Source of the DNA: Teredinibacter franksiae | GTDB lineage: Bacteria > Pseudomonadota > Gammaproteobacteria > Pseudomonadales > Cellvibrionaceae | Length of the DNA stretch: 64,000 nucleotides | Reading direction: 5' to 3' | Assembly (NCBI RefSeq): GCF_014218805.1 | Contig: NZ_JACJUV010000008.1 | Span: forward strand, 1-64,000 | Shown here: positions 49,986 through 60,232 of the stretch, piece after piece | How positions within the stretch are numbered: position 1 is the stretch's first letter | Layout of the letters: each line of letters starts with the position of its first letter | Translations under genes and position numbers: made by a program | Notes under the pieces: model-generated | Database searches by the model: none | The model's input: only the letters and a program-made list of their open reading frames with translations | Told to the model about the DNA's origin: nothing

Positions 49986-50630
49986 TTAATTAATTGCACC
50001 GAACAACCAGGGTTTTTCGGTGCGACGCTTACCTTCGTAGGCCGTTATATTGTCCGCTTCCTGGAGGGTAAGGCTAATATCATCAAAACCATTTAACAGG
50101 CAGTGCTTACGAAACTCATCAACTTCAAAGGCGTATTCTGCCGTATTCGAAACAACTTTTTGTTGTTCAAGATCGATTGTGAGTTCGAATCCTTCCTGGT
50201 CGTACATCTGCTTAAACAGCGTGTCCACGTCGTTCTCTGCTAGCACAATCGGCAACAGCGCATTTTTGAAGCAGTTATTATAAAAAATATCAGCAAAACT
50301 CGGCGCTATAACAGCGCGAAACCCATACTCATCAAGCGCCCAGGGTGCATGTTCGCGACTGGAGCCACAGCCAAAGTTTTCGCGCGCAAGAAGAACACTG
50401 GCGCCACTGTACCGTGGAGAATTCAGCGGGAACGATGGGTTGAGCGGTCGCAAGCTATTGTCTTTCCCAGGCTCACCTTCATCAAGATAGCGTAATTCAT
50501 CAAAAAGGTTAGGGCCGAACCCTGATCTCTTGATGGATTTTAGAAATTGCTTCGGAATAATTAAATCGGTATCAACATTGGCCCGATCCATAGGCGCAAC
50601 AATCCCCGTCAGCTTAGTGAAACTTTTCAT
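49986..50630 (-). CDS. leuD: 3-isopropylmalate dehydratase small subunit
   Basis: LeuD pairs with LeuC to isomerise isopropylmalate. The 214-residue protein has [14 protein letters not shown], the swivel motif [15 protein letters not shown] and [16 protein letters not shown], all intact. It is the only uninterrupted leu gene in the cluster. Its ATG overlaps the leuC stop (ATGA), so translation is coupled. Confidence 0.97.
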   Translation of the reverse strand: MKSFTKLTGIVAPMDRANVDTDLIIPKQFLKSIKRSGFGPNLFDELRYLDEGEPGKDNSLRPLNPSFPLNSPRYSGASVLLARENFGCGSSREHAPWALDEYGFRAVIAPSFADIFYNNCFKNALLPIVLAENDVDTLFKQMYDQEGFELTIDLEQQKVVSNTAEYAFEVDEFRKHCLLNGFDDISLTLQEADNITAYEGKRRTEKPWLFGAIN

Positions 50631-52061
50631 TCTGCGCCCTCCTGAAAACTACGTACGTCAACAAAATGACCCGCTATTGCGGCTGCAGCGGCCATCGCAG
50701 GGCTTACCAAATGCGTACGCCCACCATAACCCTGCCGACCTTCAAAGTTGCGATTTGACGTTGAAGCGCAATGCTCCCCCATCACCTAGTCGGTCGGCAT
50801 TCATCGCCAAGCACATAGAACACCCAGGCTCTCGCCATTCAATGTTCGCCGCCTGAAAAACCTCGTGAAGTCCCTCGGATTCGGCTTGAGCTTTCACACT
50901 ACCCGAACCCGGAACAACGATGGCCTCTTTAACAGACGCCGCCTTAGTACGTCCTTTACCACTTCAGCAGCAGCACGAATATCTTCTATACGTGAATTGG
51001 TGCAAGACCCGATGAACACACGGTCAAGCTTAATCGATTCAATAGCCTGACCTGCCAACAAGCCCATATAGTCAAGAGCACGCGTTATGCCCGCGGCTTT
51101 TACGGCATCAGGTTCCTGCTCTGGGTCTGGTATAAAACCGTCGATTGGCAACACCATTTCAGGTGATGTACCCCAGCTCACCTGCGGTTTAATCGCTCCA
51201 CCATCCAACACCACCGTGCGATCAAACTCGGCTCCCTCATCAGAATGCAAGTCTTTCCAATGGGTGACCGCCTGCTCCCATTGAGCTGCCGTAGGCGCAA
51301 ACAAACGCCCCTTAACATAATCAATGGTAGTGTCGTCTACCGCGACCATACCGGCACGGGCACCGGCCTCAATGGCCATATTGCATACCGTTAGGCGCCC
51401 TTCCATGGTCATAGCACGAAACACATCCCCACCGAATTCAATAGCGTAGCCATTACCGTCCAGCAGTGCCAATCTCGGCAATAATCGCGAGGACAACATC
51501 TTTTGACGTTACCCCCTTACCCAATACACCATCGACACGCACCAGCATGTTTTTCATTTTTTGGCAACCAAGCACTGAGTAGCCATCACATGCTCAACCT
51601 CACTGGTACCGATACCAAACGCTAACGCACCCAACGCGCCGTTGGTTGAAGTATGAGAATCACCGCAGACAATGGTCATACCAGGAAGGCATGCACCCGT
51701 TTCTGGCCCCACAACGTGGACGATACCCTGGCGGTGGTCATTAATCTTGAATTCCACAATCCCCAGTTCGTCACAATTATCATCAAGTGTCTTCACCTGG
51801 ATTTTAGACACGGGATCGGCAATACCCTCTACACCAGAAGCTCGCTCAGCCGCGGTGGTGGGTACATTGTGGTCGGGAGTAGCCAGCACGCTGTCGACCC
51901 GCCACGGCTTTCGGCCCGCTAATCGCAGCCCCTCGAACGCCTGCGGCGATGTCACTTCGTGCACAATATGGCGATCTATATAGGATGAGCGACGAACCAT
52001 CATCTCGCTGGGTGACAACGTGGTCATTCCAGAGTTTGTCGTAAAGCGTTCTAGCCTTCAT
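50627..52061 (-). pseudogene. leuC: 3-isopropylmalate dehydratase large subunit LeuC, five frameshifts
   Basis: LeuC holds the [4Fe-4S] cluster; ligand motifs are present in IGSCTNSR and [11 protein letters not shown]. It begins [14 protein letters not shown] (ATG 52061, GAGG upstream). Five single-base changes keep it from one frame: +1 at 51983-51984, -1 in the T6 run 51557-51562, +1 at 51459, -1 near 50952-50956 and +1 in the C5 run near 50777. Correcting all five gives a 477-residue LeuC of normal length, with no substitution stop. Sequencing or assembly error is the simplest reading. Confidence 0.93.
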
Positions 52062-52149
52062 GGCGAACCTCAATTAGGAAATATCTTAGAAAGGCGGAAT
52101 CTTAAGCGCTTCAGACCAATAACTCCAATTCATTATTTTTATCTTTTGG

Positions 52150-52164
52150 ATTCCCTGAAGGAAT
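52150..52164. promoter_or_regulatory. Candidate LysR-type regulator box (T-N11-A)
   Basis: ATTCC-CTGAA-GGAAT is a perfect 5-bp inverted repeat with a 5-bp spacer and contains T-N11-A, the LysR-type operator pattern. It lies 46 bp before the LysR gene start and 88 bp before leuC on the other side, so it could serve autoregulation and leuCDB control. Not tested. Confidence 0.5.
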
Positions 52165-52210
52165 AGAGTAAGGTTTTGATGTCGCTACACTCACCCAAAA
52201 GCACACGACA

Positions 52211-53081
52211 ATGGATACAGAGTCTCTTAAAGCCTTTCTTGCAGTAACTAAGCACCGATCTTTTTCCGAAGCCGGAGAGGAATTACACATAACTCAACCT
52301 GCCGTAAGTAAAAGAATAGCAGCGTTAGAAGAAAGTTTACGGCACGCGCTTTTCAACCGCTTAGGGCGAGACGTCACGCTGACAGAAGCCGGTGAAAACC
52401 TGCTCCCACTCGCAGAACAGATTTTGCGTGACATGCGTGAAACCGAGCGCCGTATTCGAGAGCTTAGCGGTGAAATATCCGGCACACTTAAAGTCGCCAC
52501 CAGTCATCATATTGGCCTGCATCATTTACCACCGGTACTGCACGCGTTTACATCCGCCCACCCTCACGTCAACCTGCAGTTTGAGTTTTTAGATTCAGAG
52601 CAGGCACACGAACGAATAGCCCGCGGGGAATGCGAGCTGGCGTTGTGACCCTGGCGCCCAAATTGGTGCCGCCGTTACGCGGAGAGGTTATCTGGGCAGA
52701 CCCTTTGGTCTTTGTTGGCGCCCCAAGCATGTATTAGCCCAACAGGCACACATAACACTTCATGAACTAGGTAATTACCCGGCAATATTACCCGACCTAA
52801 ACACCTTTACTGGCAGACTAGTAAAAGAAAGGTTCGACAGGGAAGGTATCAAGTTGCAGTTAAATATGACTACCAACTACCTTGAGACCATAAAAATGAT
52901 GGTGTCTGTTGGGCTGGGCTGGAGCGTACTACCAAAATCAATGGTTGATAATCACATAAGCGAGATACCCGTCGCCGATATCGGCCTGCAGCGTAACCTC
53001 GGTGTTGTTACCCATGGCAAACGCACGCTAGGCAATGCAGCAGCGGCCTTCTTTGATGTAATCCGTAATAGTGTTCTATGA
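52211..53081 (+). pseudogene. LysR-type transcriptional regulator, two frameshifts
   Basis: This divergent neighbour of leuC is a LysR regulator. The N-terminal helix-turn-helix is clear: ESLKAFLAVTKHRSFSEAGE, then LHITQPAVSKRIAALE. The ligand-binding half continues as APKLVPPLRGEVIWADPLVF and ends in GVVTHGKRTLGNAAAAFF. A base is missing near 52647 (after ELAL) and another near 52726 (CCCCAAGC should be CCCCAAAGC); with both restored the protein is 290 residues. The two breaks each have good homologous sequence on both sides. Control of leuCDB is inferred from position. Confidence 0.88.
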
Positions 53082-53166
53082 ACACGGCGGACAAACCGCT
53101 CAACCTTTCATCTTTTCACACTTTCCATTAGCATTATTTGCTATACATTAGGAAGGTTGTGCTACT

Positions 53167-53238
53167 TATAGTCCTATTTATAGTCCTATTTATAGTCCTA
53201 TTTATAGTCCTATTTATAGTCCTATTTATAGTCATATT
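53167..53238. repeat. Six tandem 12-bp repeats upstream of an outer-membrane protein gene
   Basis: The unit is TATAGTCCTATT, in five exact copies from 53167 and a sixth with one mismatch (TATAGTCATATT, 53227-53238). Each unit has TATAGT, one base from a -10 hexamer. TTGTGC at 53157-53162 is 16 bp before the copy at 53179. The array ends 24 bp before ATG 53263, so it lies in the promoter or 5' leader. Confidence 0.95.
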
Positions 53239-53262
53239 GATAACGAAACAAGGTAAAAAACT

Positions 53263-54054
53263 ATGAAGATCTCCCTTCATCCATTAGGTAAAACACTCTG
53301 CATCGCTGGTGTTGCGGCTGGCGCAGTCCTCTCCGCTAATATCGCAAGTGCCGACACAATTTTAGGTATTTACGGTGGCGTCGGCACCTGGACAACCAAC
53401 ATTGATGGCTCGCTGGGAATAGACGACGAACCAATCACAACCAACGAACTAGGCATGAGCGCCGATGACAGCGTATTTTTCTATATAGCACTCGAGCATC
53501 CCATCCCGCTTATTCCCAACATAAAGCTGCATCACTCCTCCTTAAAGAGCAACGGACAGGCGGTAGTTGAGCGAGAATTCACCTGGGACGAAATCACCTT
53601 TCCTGCCGATACAGACACCACGACGGTCATCGACTTCACTCAAACTGACATTACGCTTTACTACGAAATTCTCGATAACTGGGTGAGCTTGGACGTCGGC
53701 TTAACGGCAAAGGTACTAGACGGCACAGCCTATGCGTTCGCAGAGCAAGAAGGGCTAGACCCCATAGAAGAAACTGTTGAGTTAACCGGCGCCCTACCCT
53801 TACTTTACGGTATGGCACGGATAGATCTACCATTAACCGGCGCCTATGTTGCAGGTCACATAAATTACATCAGCTATGACAATAGCACCATTAGCGATAT
53901 CGATGTAAAAGTTGGCTGGCTCTTTGAAAGTGTTCTGGACGTAGGTGCAGAGCTGGGCTACAAGCAATTGAAACTGGAACTTTCGGACTTTGAAGACAGT
54001 AACGCCGACCTAACTTTCGATGGGCCGTACTTGAACCTAGCCCTGCACTTCTAG
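53263..54054 (+). CDS. Outer-membrane beta-barrel protein (TIGR04219-like)
   Basis: This 263-residue protein has a signal peptide (cut near NIASA), alternating beta strands with aromatic ends, and a terminal Phe (NLALHF) as in proteins sorted by BAM. It resembles the TIGR04219 outer-membrane family; function is unknown. Family call is by pattern. The gene is monocistronic: a tandem-repeat leader lies upstream and a terminator downstream. AAGGT lies 12 bp before ATG. Confidence 0.75.
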   Translation: MKISLHPLGKTLCIAGVAAGAVLSANIASADTILGIYGGVGTWTTNIDGSLGIDDEPITTNELGMSADDSVFFYIALEHPIPLIPNIKLHHSSLKSNGQAVVEREFTWDEITFPADTDTTTVIDFTQTDITLYYEILDNWVSLDVGLTAKVLDGTAYAFAEQEGLDPIEETVELTGALPLLYGMARIDLPLTGAYVAGHINYISYDNSTISDIDVKVGWLFESVLDVGAELGYKQLKLELSDFEDSNADLTFDGPYLNLALHF

Positions 54055-54100
54055 TACAAAGTAACGTTCATCTACTTTCAAAGTACCTTGTACACACCAA

Positions 54101-54123
54101 AAAGGGCCATTCGGCCCTTTTTT
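54101..54123. terminator. Rho-independent terminator after the beta-barrel gene
   Basis: AAAGGGCC (54101-54108) pairs with GGCCCTTT (54113-54120) around a 4-nt loop, followed by a T run. It can serve the beta-barrel gene and, in reverse, the unknown gene at 54158. Confidence 0.92.
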
Positions 54124-54157
54124 ACCCTTGTGCACTTCATACTAAAACAGACACTAT

Positions 54158-55132
54158 TTACTGCAATAACTGGAACAAGTCGCCCTCAGTTTTGGCTGTT
54201 TCGCTGGCGATCAGCGCTTCAAGCTCTGCTTCTGGAGCAATTTCCTGTGCAGCCGTTAGCGCCTCAAGCGCATCTTTTTCTTTATTGGCGAGCGCCCAGT
54301 GGTAACCCGCACGATGCAAGCGCGAAGCTGCTTGATACTGATAAAAATCTACATGGCTAGCATTTGCATCCGACTCTTTCTTTGCCTCCAAAATTGACTT
54401 CGCCACCTCAGCACCACTTATCCACGCCTCGGCAGCACTCTTGTTTTTCTCACCGCCACTATAGCTTAACCCCGCCATCTCATAGGACTCACCAGCCATT
54501 CGCAGCACTTTGAAACCAACTACCCGATAGGCTTTCTTTAAATTCGAATCGGCTTTTTGATACTGTTCCCACAGTGCCTTTCCAAATGCATACTCCGCTT
54601 CTGCAAGCTTTTCAGTATTTTCAGCGTACCGCCTCCAAGCACCAACGGCTTTGCCGTCACTATCGTTTGCAGCCCAACTCGCGGTAACTTGCCTCTGTGA
54701 ACTAAAGAGACCCTCAATTTTACCTTCAAGGGCCTTAATTAAAGCGATGGACTCCTTGAAATAAAGGTTATCTACTCTGCTTTTTATATGCTTTAGATCA
54801 GCATCAATTTGACTGTAGCTTTCCATTATTAGCTGGTCAGAGGCCTTGATCGACTCCTGCGGCAACATTTGAATATCGGTGTATTTCAACGTAAAGGGCA
54901 AAGGCTTCGCAGACGGGCCATGGACTGAACAAAAATCAATAGGCGTGTTACTGTTGGCAGCACACTTCTTTTTGATTTTGGTTTCGTGGGTAATACACAA
55001 TTCTTGCCAAGCCTGATTCTGTAGGCTTCCACAATCACAATTAACTGCAGGGCAAACAGAGGAGCTCTGCGCATGCGACAGTACAGCAATACTCAACAAA
55101 ACAAACCCAGCAACGTATTTTTTAATTTTCAT
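54158..55132 (-). CDS. Unknown secreted protein with helical repeats
   Basis: I do not recognise this gene. From ATG 55132 it has a signal peptide (MKIKKYVAGFVLLSIAVLSHA, then QSSS). A Cys-rich mature N-terminus follows (VCPAVNCDCG, later CITHETKIKKKC), then about 230 residues of mainly helical sequence with Ala-rich pairs (AWRRYAENTEKLAEAEYAFGKAL, SAAEAWISGAEVAKSILEAKKE) that may be TPR-like. It converges with the outer-membrane gene and shares its terminator. It is likely periplasmic. Confidence 0.6.
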   Translation of the reverse strand: MKIKKYVAGFVLLSIAVLSHAQSSSVCPAVNCDCGSLQNQAWQELCITHETKIKKKCAANSNTPIDFCSVHGPSAKPLPFTLKYTDIQMLPQESIKASDQLIMESYSQIDADLKHIKSRVDNLYFKESIALIKALEGKIEGLFSSQRQVTASWAANDSDGKAVGAWRRYAENTEKLAEAEYAFGKALWEQYQKADSNLKKAYRVVGFKVLRMAGESYEMAGLSYSGGEKNKSAAEAWISGAEVAKSILEAKKESDANASHVDFYQYQAASRLHRAGYHWALANKEKDALEALTAAQEIAPEAELEALIASETAKTEGDLFQLLQ

Positions 55133-55353
55133 AGCAAATCTAGCCTGCACCCTATTATTACCTATTGGATTGTTTGTAGTACGGCTCCTCATTTTAGAGC
55201 TTTGACACATAGGCACAAGTGCGCAGCCTCATATTCTGGAAAATAAGCACTTGATTTCCCCCGGCCATTCCAATTTAACCTATTTTGGTATGACATAGGA
55301 AGTAAGCATATATAACCAATCGAGGTACCCTCAAGGCACAAATGAACCGTTTC

Positions 55354-56502
55354 TCAAGATGGTGCATCGCGCAAACTTGAGGGCGCAATAAAAATAGCCA
55401 GCAGCAACGAGGCTAATAATACTGAGGCAATCGAAAACCCAAACGCCCAAAGGGGGTTCCCCTGCCATAAAAAGCCACACACATAAGCGCCAATGGCATT
55501 GCCACCGCCAAAACAAATAGCGCTGTAAAACGCTTGCCCTTGGCTCTGCCCCTTGCCCGCAAATTTAATTCTGACAAACTCAATTGCAATGGCGTGAGCC
55601 ACACCAAAGGAAAAAGCATGAAGTAATTGAATCCCTGTCATTAAAATAGCCGACTCAGGAAACCAACCAATTACCCACCACCTAGCGGCCGTTAACAATA
55701 GCGTAAACTGCAACAGGCGATGCAGGGTAAACCGCGCAAATAAAGCAGGCATTTTTATAAAAATAAGTATTTCTGCAACCACTCCTAATGCCCAAAGCGC
55801 ACCGATAAGGCTGCGTGTATAGCCAAAGCCTTCAAGGTAAATACTGTAAAAAGTGTAATAAACGCCGTGACTAACCTGCAGTAATGCCATAACGATAAAA
55901 AACAGCAATACGCCCGGAGAGCACAAAACTTTAACAAATGCCCCTGCCCCACGCACTTTTACTCGAGTTTTATCGGAAGGTAGGCTGATTGCAGACAACA
56001 AAATACCGAACAAAAAAATAAAAATAAAAACAGGAAGGTGACGTATAGAGATGATCTCAAGCAAATAACCCAAAACAAGAACTGTGACGATAAAGCCGAC
56101 GGACCCCCAAACGCGAACACGACTATACCGGTGCGGGTCATCCTCCAAGTAAGACAGCGTAACCACCTCAAACTGGGCAAGGATGGCATTCCAGAAAAAG
56201 CTATAAACGATGGTTACCGTAATCAGCCAATAGAAATCCTGTCTTAAAAACAGACCGGCAAAAAACACGCAAGCCCCCAGCGCGCCTAATTGAATAATCA
56301 ATAAACGCCGGCCACTGGAGTCCGCTAATACACCCCATATATTGGGGGCTGCCAGCTTCGTTAGCATGGGTATTGCCGAAATCAAACCAATATCAATTGG
56401 CCTGTAACCGAGATCAGCTAAGTACAGACCCCAGTATGGGGACAAAGCGCCCACAACGGCGAAATAGCAAAAGTATACCGCCGACAGGCGCCAGTAGGGC
56501 AT
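55354..56502 (-). CDS. MFS transporter (MFS_1-like/HcaT type)
   Basis: This 382-residue protein has about twelve hydrophobic segments. The pattern VVGALSPYWGLYLADLGYRPIDIGLI and WGVLADSSGRRLLI fits the phenylpropionate-permease type of MFS proteins. Substrate unknown. It starts 18 bp after aroC, and probably is co-transcribed with prmB-aroC, a link seen in related bacteria. Confidence 0.82.
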   Translation of the reverse strand: MPYWRLSAVYFCYFAVVGALSPYWGLYLADLGYRPIDIGLISAIPMLTKLAAPNIWGVLADSSGRRLLIIQLGALGACVFFAGLFLRQDFYWLITVTIVYSFFWNAILAQFEVVTLSYLEDDPHRYSRVRVWGSVGFIVTVLVLGYLLEIISIRHLPVFIFIFLFGILLSAISLPSDKTRVKVRGAGAFVKVLCSPGVLLFFIVMALLQVSHGVYYTFYSIYLEGFGYTRSLIGALWALGVVAEILIFIKMPALFARFTLHRLLQFTLLLTAARWWVIGWFPESAILMTGIQLLHAFSFGVAHAIAIEFVRIKFAGKGQSQGQAFYSAICFGGGNAIGAYVCGFLWQGNPLWAFGFSIASVLLASLLLAIFIAPSSLRDAPS

Positions 56503-56520
56503 AACGTCCAGACAGCGGCC

Positions 56521-57621
56521 TTAATCAGCGCAAGAAGGGATTGTGAAGCAGGCATTCCCACCTTCACCGTTTTGTCCACGCTGCCGCAGCGCATGGTCGA
56601 GAACCACTATAGCCATCATGGCTTCGGCGATGGGTGTTGCTCGAATGCCAACGCAGGGGTCGTGACGTCCAGTCGTTACAACCTCAACCGGCTCGCCATT
56701 TTTATCGACACTACGACCGGGAATACGTAGGCTAGAAGTAGGTTTAAGCGCTATATGAGCGATTAGGTCCTGACCGGTGGATATACCACCCAATACGCCG
56801 CCGGCTTCGTTTGAGAGGAAACCTTCTGGTGTGATTTCGTCCCGATGTTCCGTGCCCTTCTGGCTTACACTGGTAAAACCTGCCCCAATTTCAACACCTT
56901 TCACGGCATTTATACCCATGAGCGCATGGGCAAGATCGGCATCCAATCGGTCAAAAACAGGTTCCCCCAAACCGGGAATCATATTTCTAGCTACCACGGT
57001 AATTTTGGCTCCAACGGAGTTACCCTCCTTACCTAGAGCCTTCATATACTCTTCCATCTCTGGTACTTTTGCAGCATCGGGGCAGAAGAATGGGTTTTTG
57101 TCGATCTGATCCCAATCAATGCTTTCAACGGCAATCGGGCCTAGCTGAGACAAATAGCCTCGAATTTCCACACCCCAAGTTTGCAGTAAAACTTTTTTGG
57201 CCAAGGCACCCGCAGCCACCCGCACCGCGGTTTCCCGCGCAGAGGATCGACCGCCACCGCGATAATCGCGAATGCCGTATTTTTTTAAATACGTGTAGTC
57301 GGCGTGTGCAGGGCGAAACTGATCCTTAATTTTTGAGTAATCTTTAGAGCGCTGGTCGGTATTTTCGATCAGCATGCCTATAGGGGTACCGGTAGTGGTA
57401 CCTTCAAACACACCGGACAAAATCTTTACCTGATCGGCCTCTCGGCGCTGAGTAGTGAATTTGGATTGACCCGGCTTACGACGGTCCAAATCGAGCTGTA
57501 AATCCTCCTCTGTAAGGGAGATTCCCGGTGGGCAGCCGTCTACAATGCAACCTAACGCAAGGCCGTGACTTTCACCAAAGGTCGTCACGGTGAAGAGTTT
57601 CCCAAAGCTATTACCAGACAT
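56521..57621 (-). CDS. aroC: Chorismate synthase
   Basis: AroC makes chorismate from EPSP with reduced FMN, feeding Trp, Phe, Tyr and folate synthesis. It begins [20 protein letters not shown] and has [17 protein letters not shown] and [20 protein letters not shown]. Length 366. It follows prmB by 17 bp. Confidence 0.98.
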   Translation of the reverse strand: MSGNSFGKLFTVTTFGESHGLALGCIVDGCPPGISLTEEDLQLDLDRRKPGQSKFTTQRREADQVKILSGVFEGTTTGTPIGMLIENTDQRSKDYSKIKDQFRPAHADYTYLKKYGIRDYRGGGRSSARETAVRVAAGALAKKVLLQTWGVEIRGYLSQLGPIAVESIDWDQIDKNPFFCPDAAKVPEMEEYMKALGKEGNSVGAKITVVARNMIPGLGEPVFDRLDADLAHALMGINAVKGVEIGAGFTSVSQKGTEHRDEITPEGFLSNEAGGVLGGISTGQDLIAHIALKPTSSLRIPGRSVDKNGEPVEVVTTGRHDPCVGIRATPIAEAMMAIVVLDHALRQRGQNGEGGNACFTIPSCAD

Positions 57622-57638
57622 ACATTTTCCGTTTTTTG

Positions 57639-58562
57639 CTAGTCGTTAGCGCCTAAAACAGCACTATATTTTTTCAATTGTTGTTCACTAAGCACAAAAA
57701 CACCGTGCCCGCCGTTTTCAAATTCAGGCCAAAGAAACTCCACCTGAGGGAAAGCCTGTTCCAACGATTCCCAGCTATTCCCCACTTCCACCACCAACAG
57801 ACCACCTGGGTTTAAGTGGTCTACCGCTTCGCGCAGCAAGCGTCGCGTAAAATCCAGCCCATCAATACCAGACGCTAGGCCTAGCTCCGGTTCTGCATGG
57901 TATTCAGCCGGCATACTGGCGAAATCCTCTGCATCCACATAAGGCGGGTTAGAAACAATCAAATCGTAACGTTGCTGCTCAAAGTGGCTAGCGCAAAACA
58001 AGTCCGACTCTATCGCTTGCACGCGATCTTCGAGTTTATGAGCCAGTATATTGTGCTGAGCCACCTTAAGCGCAAGGGCTGAAATATCACTTAAATCGAC
58101 TGTAGTGTCATCAAACACTTTTGCACACAACAAACCGATGCAACCACTGCCGGTGCACAGATCCAGTATTGTCTGCGGCGATTCCTGTAGCCAAGGCTGA
58201 AAGCTGGCCAACGCCAACTCGGCAATAGGTGAGCGCGGAACCAGTACATCGGGTGTAACCTTGAATTTCAACCCGCCAAACCAGCCCTCACCGGTAAGAT
58301 AAGCAGCAGGTTGCCGCGTTGCAATTCGGCGCTGAAAAAGCTCAACAATACTGGAGCGCTCCTTTAAATCCAGCCTCGCATCCCATAATTGCTCCAACCT
58401 TTCCCAAGGCTGGGATGTTGCCCACAACACCAAAACAATGGCCTCATCCCAAGCATTGTCGGTTCCGTGACCAAAAAATATACCTGCGCGCTGAAATTCA
58501 CTGGCGCCCCAACGAACCCAGTCTTTAACGGTCACTAATTCAATTATGGGATTAGAACTCAT
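57639..58562 (-). CDS. prmB: 50S ribosomal protein L3 glutamine methyltransferase
   Basis: PrmB methylates a Gln of ribosomal protein L3. The SAM motif is [19 protein letters not shown] and the catalytic motif is [12 protein letters not shown]. The N-terminal helical domain (about residues 1-90) is typical. ATG 58562 is the likely start (an upstream ATG would add four residues). It is upstream of aroC on the same strand, the common prmB-aroC linkage, which favours PrmB over PrmC. Confidence 0.94.
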   Translation of the reverse strand: MSSNPIIELVTVKDWVRWGASEFQRAGIFFGHGTDNAWDEAIVLVLWATSQPWERLEQLWDARLDLKERSSIVELFQRRIATRQPAAYLTGEGWFGGLKFKVTPDVLVPRSPIAELALASFQPWLQESPQTILDLCTGSGCIGLLCAKVFDDTTVDLSDISALALKVAQHNILAHKLEDRVQAIESDLFCASHFEQQRYDLIVSNPPYVDAEDFASMPAEYHAEPELGLASGIDGLDFTRRLLREAVDHLNPGGLLVVEVGNSWESLEQAFPQVEFLWPEFENGGHGVFVLSEQQLKKYSAVLGAND

Positions 58563-58666
58563 ATACTTTGGCAAATCGGCAAAAGGCCGTTATTCTAGCG
58601 CTTTTTTGCCCCACCGCCTAACGCCATTCGTGCTCGCGTTAGCCATAACAAATGTACGGTAATACC

Positions 58667-59242
58667 ATGAGTGAATCTAACGACAAAGCAAGGCTTGATC
58701 AATCTGCTGACTACTTTTCCAAAATTATAGAGTCGACTGGCGAAGACCTAGAGCGACCAGGCTTGGTCGATACGCCTTATCGCGCTGCTGGCGCTTTCGA
58801 ATTCTTAACAAGTGGTTATAGACAAACGCTCGATGAAGTTGTGAACGATGCGCTATTCCCTTCCGACTCCAATGACATGGTGATCGTTAAAGACATAGAG
58901 CTCTTCTCTCTTTGTGAGCACCACATGCTGCCATTCATTGGTAAGGCGCACGTTGGATACATCCCTACAGGGAAAGTACTTGGCTTATCCAAGGTGGCGA
59001 GAATAATTGACATGTACGCAAGGCGTCTTCAGATCCAAGAGCAACTCACCACGCAAATCGCCGATACAATACTAAATGTGACCGGCGCTGCAGGTGTAGG
59101 TGTAATAATAGAAGCAAAACATTTGTGCATGATGATGCGAGGTGTAGAGAAACAGAATTCAACGATGAAAACCTCGTCGATGCTCGGCACATTTCGCAGT
59201 AATCAAAGCACGCGCGGCGAATTTTTGTCGCTGTTAAAATAA
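58667..59242 (+). CDS. folE: GTP cyclohydrolase I
   Basis: FolE starts folate synthesis by converting GTP to dihydroneopterin triphosphate. The zinc Cys/His motif [18 protein letters not shown] and the second Cys in [10 protein letters not shown] are both present. Length 191 from ATG 58667. Divergent from prmB. Confidence 0.96.
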   Translation: MSESNDKARLDQSADYFSKIIESTGEDLERPGLVDTPYRAAGAFEFLTSGYRQTLDEVVNDALFPSDSNDMVIVKDIELFSLCEHHMLPFIGKAHVGYIPTGKVLGLSKVARIIDMYARRLQIQEQLTTQIADTILNVTGAAGVGVIIEAKHLCMMMRGVEKQNSTMKTSSMLGTFRSNQSTRGEFLSLLK

Positions 59243-59335
59243 CACCACAAAGGCGGCTTGGCGTTTATTTGGGGTAAATAAACCCAAAACGATCAACCGC
59301 CTAATCTACTTTGCTGCAGTATTAATAGAGCTGCC

Positions 59336-60220
59336 CTAAAGCTTCACCAATACAACACGTAATGGTTTGCTACTGGCCTCAGGCACCAGTGACCCTACAC
59401 CCTTTACGAGCATTCTGGATTCCGACACGCCACCGGCTTGTAACGCATCACTTACGCCATTAGCAATTGCCAATGAGGTTGCAATATTACCGTCCAGCGA
59501 AGCTTCAACGGCCGCATGCCCTACTACCGCAAACTTCAGCAAAGGCATTCGGTTTAGAGCGGTTACTATCGCCTCAATGTGGGGGTTACCTTCAGGCATA
59601 CTTATATTACCCGGCACCACGTAATAACCGTTGCTCTGAATAGCAGACAATATTGATTTCGGGGACGCGGCTAAACCGTTTTCAGAAACACGGGTGGGAA
59701 CAACGAATTCTACCTGCATATAACTACGCCGATTACCACGCTGGGTTAAATAAACGACCGCATAGCGTATTTCGTTCGCCCTCATTAGCTCCCAAACACT
59801 GTAATCTTGATTTTGGTCCAAGCCATAGAGCTGCTTAACCTTAAAAACTTCATTTGCCCAAACGTTACTGCTACCGCAATCAAGACCTTCACACGAATAC
59901 AATTGTCTCGCGCTGAGCGAAAAGAGAGCCTGTTGGGTTCGCTTGCGTATATCCGTAAAACGGTGATCGGCTGAAAATTCAAAAGTTTGGCTTTGCACTT
60001 TGGCGCTAACGACCTCAGTCCTATCAAAGGTCCAAACACTGTTTATTTTTTTCGGTACTGACAGATACAAGGCATAGTCTTTCTGCTCTATTTTACTCTC
60101 GGAGACAGCTTGCCCCCCGCTCGATAATGCAGAAAAAACATCGTCCTCCGGCGCAGCAAAACTGGACACCGAAAAAACGAGTACAAAAACCCAACCACCA
60201 CAGACTTTCAAAACAGACAT
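59336..60220 (-). CDS. DUF4892 domain protein with OmpA-like C-terminus
   Basis: This 294-residue protein has a signal peptide (cut near SSFAA). The first 170 residues match the DUF4892 pattern (FEFSADHRFTDIRKRTQQ, LYSCEGLDCGSSNVWANEVF, YAVVYLTQRG). The C-terminal part (YVVPGNISMPEGNPHIEAI ... KFAVVGHAAVEASLDGN ... VSDALQAGGVSESRMLVKGVGS) is OmpA-like and may bind peptidoglycan. It should be periplasmic or outer-membrane linked. Last of a five-gene run starting at gpsA. Confidence 0.78.
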   Translation of the reverse strand: MSVLKVCGGWVFVLVFSVSSFAAPEDDVFSALSSGGQAVSESKIEQKDYALYLSVPKKINSVWTFDRTEVVSAKVQSQTFEFSADHRFTDIRKRTQQALFSLSARQLYSCEGLDCGSSNVWANEVFKVKQLYGLDQNQDYSVWELMRANEIRYAVVYLTQRGNRRSYMQVEFVVPTRVSENGLAASPKSILSAIQSNGYYVVPGNISMPEGNPHIEAIVTALNRMPLLKFAVVGHAAVEASLDGNIATSLAIANGVSDALQAGGVSESRMLVKGVGSLVPEASSKPLRVVLVKL

Positions 60221-60232
60221 AGAGCCCTTATT

